21,015 nt of DNA from an uncultured Collinsella sp. Its GTDB lineage: Bacteria; Actinomycetota; Coriobacteriia; Coriobacteriales; Coriobacteriaceae. How positions within the stretch are numbered: the first letter of the stretch is position 1; each line of letters opens with the position of its first letter. Position numbers and translations under genes: made by a program. The notes under the pieces were generated by a model that searched no databases, was not told where the DNA came from, and was given only the letters and a program-made list of their open reading frames with translations. The stretch is taken from assembly GCA_958354105.1 (NCBI GenBank), contig CATWVA010000030.1:1-21015 (forward strand). Reading direction: 5' to 3'. This document shows positions 19,925-21,015 of the stretch, one piece after another.

Positions 19925-21015
19925 ATGCGTCAATTTAAGACCGAGAGCAAAAAACTGCTCGACCTCATGATCAACTCCATCTACACCAATAAGGAAATCT
20001 TCCTGCGCGAGCTTATCTCTAATGCGAGTGACGCCGTCGACAAGCTCAACTTTAAGAGCCTGCAGGACCCGAGTGTCAAGCTCGACCAGGGCGACCTGGC
20101 TATTCGCGTCTCTTTTGATAAAGACGCCCGCACCATTACCATCTCGGATAACGGCATTGGCATGACCGCCGAGGAGCTCGAGCGCAATCTGGGCACCATC
20201 GCCCATTCCGGCTCCGAGGAGTTTAAGACCGAGAACGCCGAGCAACAGGGCTCCGATGTCGACATCATCGGCCAGTTTGGCGTGGGCTTCTACTCCGCCT
20301 TTATGGTCGCCAGCCACGTGAAGGTCGTCAGCCGCGCTTATGGCGAGGACACCGCCCACGTTTGGGAGTCCGACGGTCTTGAGGGCTACACCATCGAGGA
20401 TGGCGAGCGTGCTGAGCACGGTACCGATGTCATCCTGACGCTGCGCGAGAACGAGAAGCTCGACGCCGACGGCGAGGCCGAGACCTACGATCGCTTCCTG
20501 ACCGAGTGGGGCCTCAAGAGCCTGATTCAGCAGTACAGCAACTATGTGCGCTACCCGATTCAGATGATGGTGAGCAAGAGCCGCCAGAAACCCAAGCCCG
20601 AGGACGCCGGCGACGACTACAAGCCCGAGTACGCGGACTATCAGGAGCTCGAGACCATCAACTCCATGACGCCGATTTGGAAAAAGCGCAGCTCCGACGT
20701 TGAGCAGAAGGATTACAACGAGTTCTACAAGTCCACGTTCCACGACTTTGACGATCCCGCGCGCACTATCAGCTTCCATGCCGAGGGTACGCTTGAGTAC
20801 GATGCGCTGCTGTTTGTGCCGGGCCGCGCCCCGTTCGATCTGTACAGCAAGGACTACGAGAAGGGCCTGGCGCTCTACAGCTCCAACGTGCTGATTATGG
20901 AGAAGTGCGACGACCTGCTGCCCGACTACTACAACTTTGTCCGCGGCGTCGTGGATTCTGCCGACGTGTCGCTCAACATCTCGCGTGAGACGCTGCAGCA
21001 GAACCGTCAGCTCAA
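19925..21015 (+). CDS. htpG: Chaperone HtpG (Hsp90), 5' part
   Basis: The first 363 residues of HtpG are present; the gene runs off the window. The N-terminal GHKL ATPase is intact, with ELISNASDAVDKL (Glu29, Asn33), ISDNGIGM (73-80) and the lid motif GQFGVGFYSAF (116-126). The middle domain follows, with LNISRETLQQNRQL at the edge. HtpG is the cytosolic ATP-dependent Hsp90 that remodels client proteins. AAAGGA lies about 8 nt before the ATG. No CIRCE or HspR-type inverted repeat is seen upstream; instead a terminator-like hairpin sits in the leader. ACATAC-N14-GTATGT (19787-19812) is an unassigned inverted repeat further up. Confidence 0.98.
   Translation, partial: MRQFKTESKKLLDLMINSIYTNKEIFLRELISNASDAVDKLNFKSLQDPSVKLDQGDLAIRVSFDKDARTITISDNGIGMTAEELERNLGTIAHSGSEEFKTENAEQQGSDVDIIGQFGVGFYSAFMVASHVKVVSRAYGEDTAHVWESDGLEGYTIEDGERAEHGTDVILTLRENEKLDADGEAETYDRFLTEWGLKSLIQQYSNYVRYPIQMMVSKSRQKPKPEDAGDDYKPEYADYQELETINSMTPIWKKRSSDVEQKDYNEFYKSTFHDFDDPARTISFHAEGTLEYDALLFVPGRAPFDLYSKDYEKGLALYSSNVLIMEKCDDLLPDYYNFVRGVVDSADVSLNISRETLQQNRQL

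Overview
The window looks like chromosomal DNA from a high-GC member of the Coriobacteriia, most likely Collinsella or a close relative. The basis is the GC-rich coding bias, tRNA genes with encoded CCA, TTGACN-17-CATAAT promoters, Gram-positive style ribosome binding sites, and the mix of housekeeping proteins. The genus is an inference from memory of these families, not a database result.

Layout from left to right: (1) the tail of an unidentified gene, then tRNA-Leu(CAG) with a terminator. This is followed by a ~95-bp structured repeat and a second copy of the tRNA 3' end with its terminator. (2) A housekeeping block: SPFH/stomatin-like protein, rlmH, proC, a MITE-like nested inverted repeat, a 57-aa minus-strand membrane protein, and serS. 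(3) A 125-aa unknown protein behind a GAAC-N4-GTTC (LexA/SOS-like) site. (4) Three identical tRNA-Arg(ACG) genes, each with its own promoter and terminator. The first is followed by a second copy of the same ~95-bp repeat and a second copy of its own 3' end. (5) An 813-aa TPR protein of unknown role. (6) An AT-richer stretch with tandem repeats, leading into an ORC/STAND-like AAA ATPase with a C-terminal winged helix. (7) tRNA-Ser(GCT). (8) A minus-strand D-Ala-D-Ala carboxypeptidase, divergent from a VanR/VanS-like two-component pair. (9) pstB, then a PhoB/PhoR-like pair. (10) A capsule-control trio: Wzz-like co-polymerase, BY-kinase, PHP-type phosphatase. (11) A GNAT acetyltransferase. (12) The 5' part of htpG, cut by the window edge.

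Several groups work together. The carboxypeptidase and the VanRS-like pair share a divergent control region with an 11-bp-phased CTTAA direct repeat, which suggests envelope-stress control of cell-wall trimming. PstB with PhoBR points to phosphate sensing, although pstSCA and phoU are not here. The co-polymerase, kinase and phosphatase form a complete capsule or exopolysaccharide chain-length control cycle, but no glycosyltransferase genes follow.

The most unusual signal is around the tRNA genes. Four of the five (Leu, Arg-1, Arg-3, Ser) carry a reverse-complement copy of their own T-arm 54-59 nt after the CCA, just beyond the terminator. Two of these sites are occupied by a near-identical three-hairpin repeat, which is followed by a duplicated 3' half of that same tRNA. 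This looks like a tRNA-targeting non-coding element family with occupied and empty sites.
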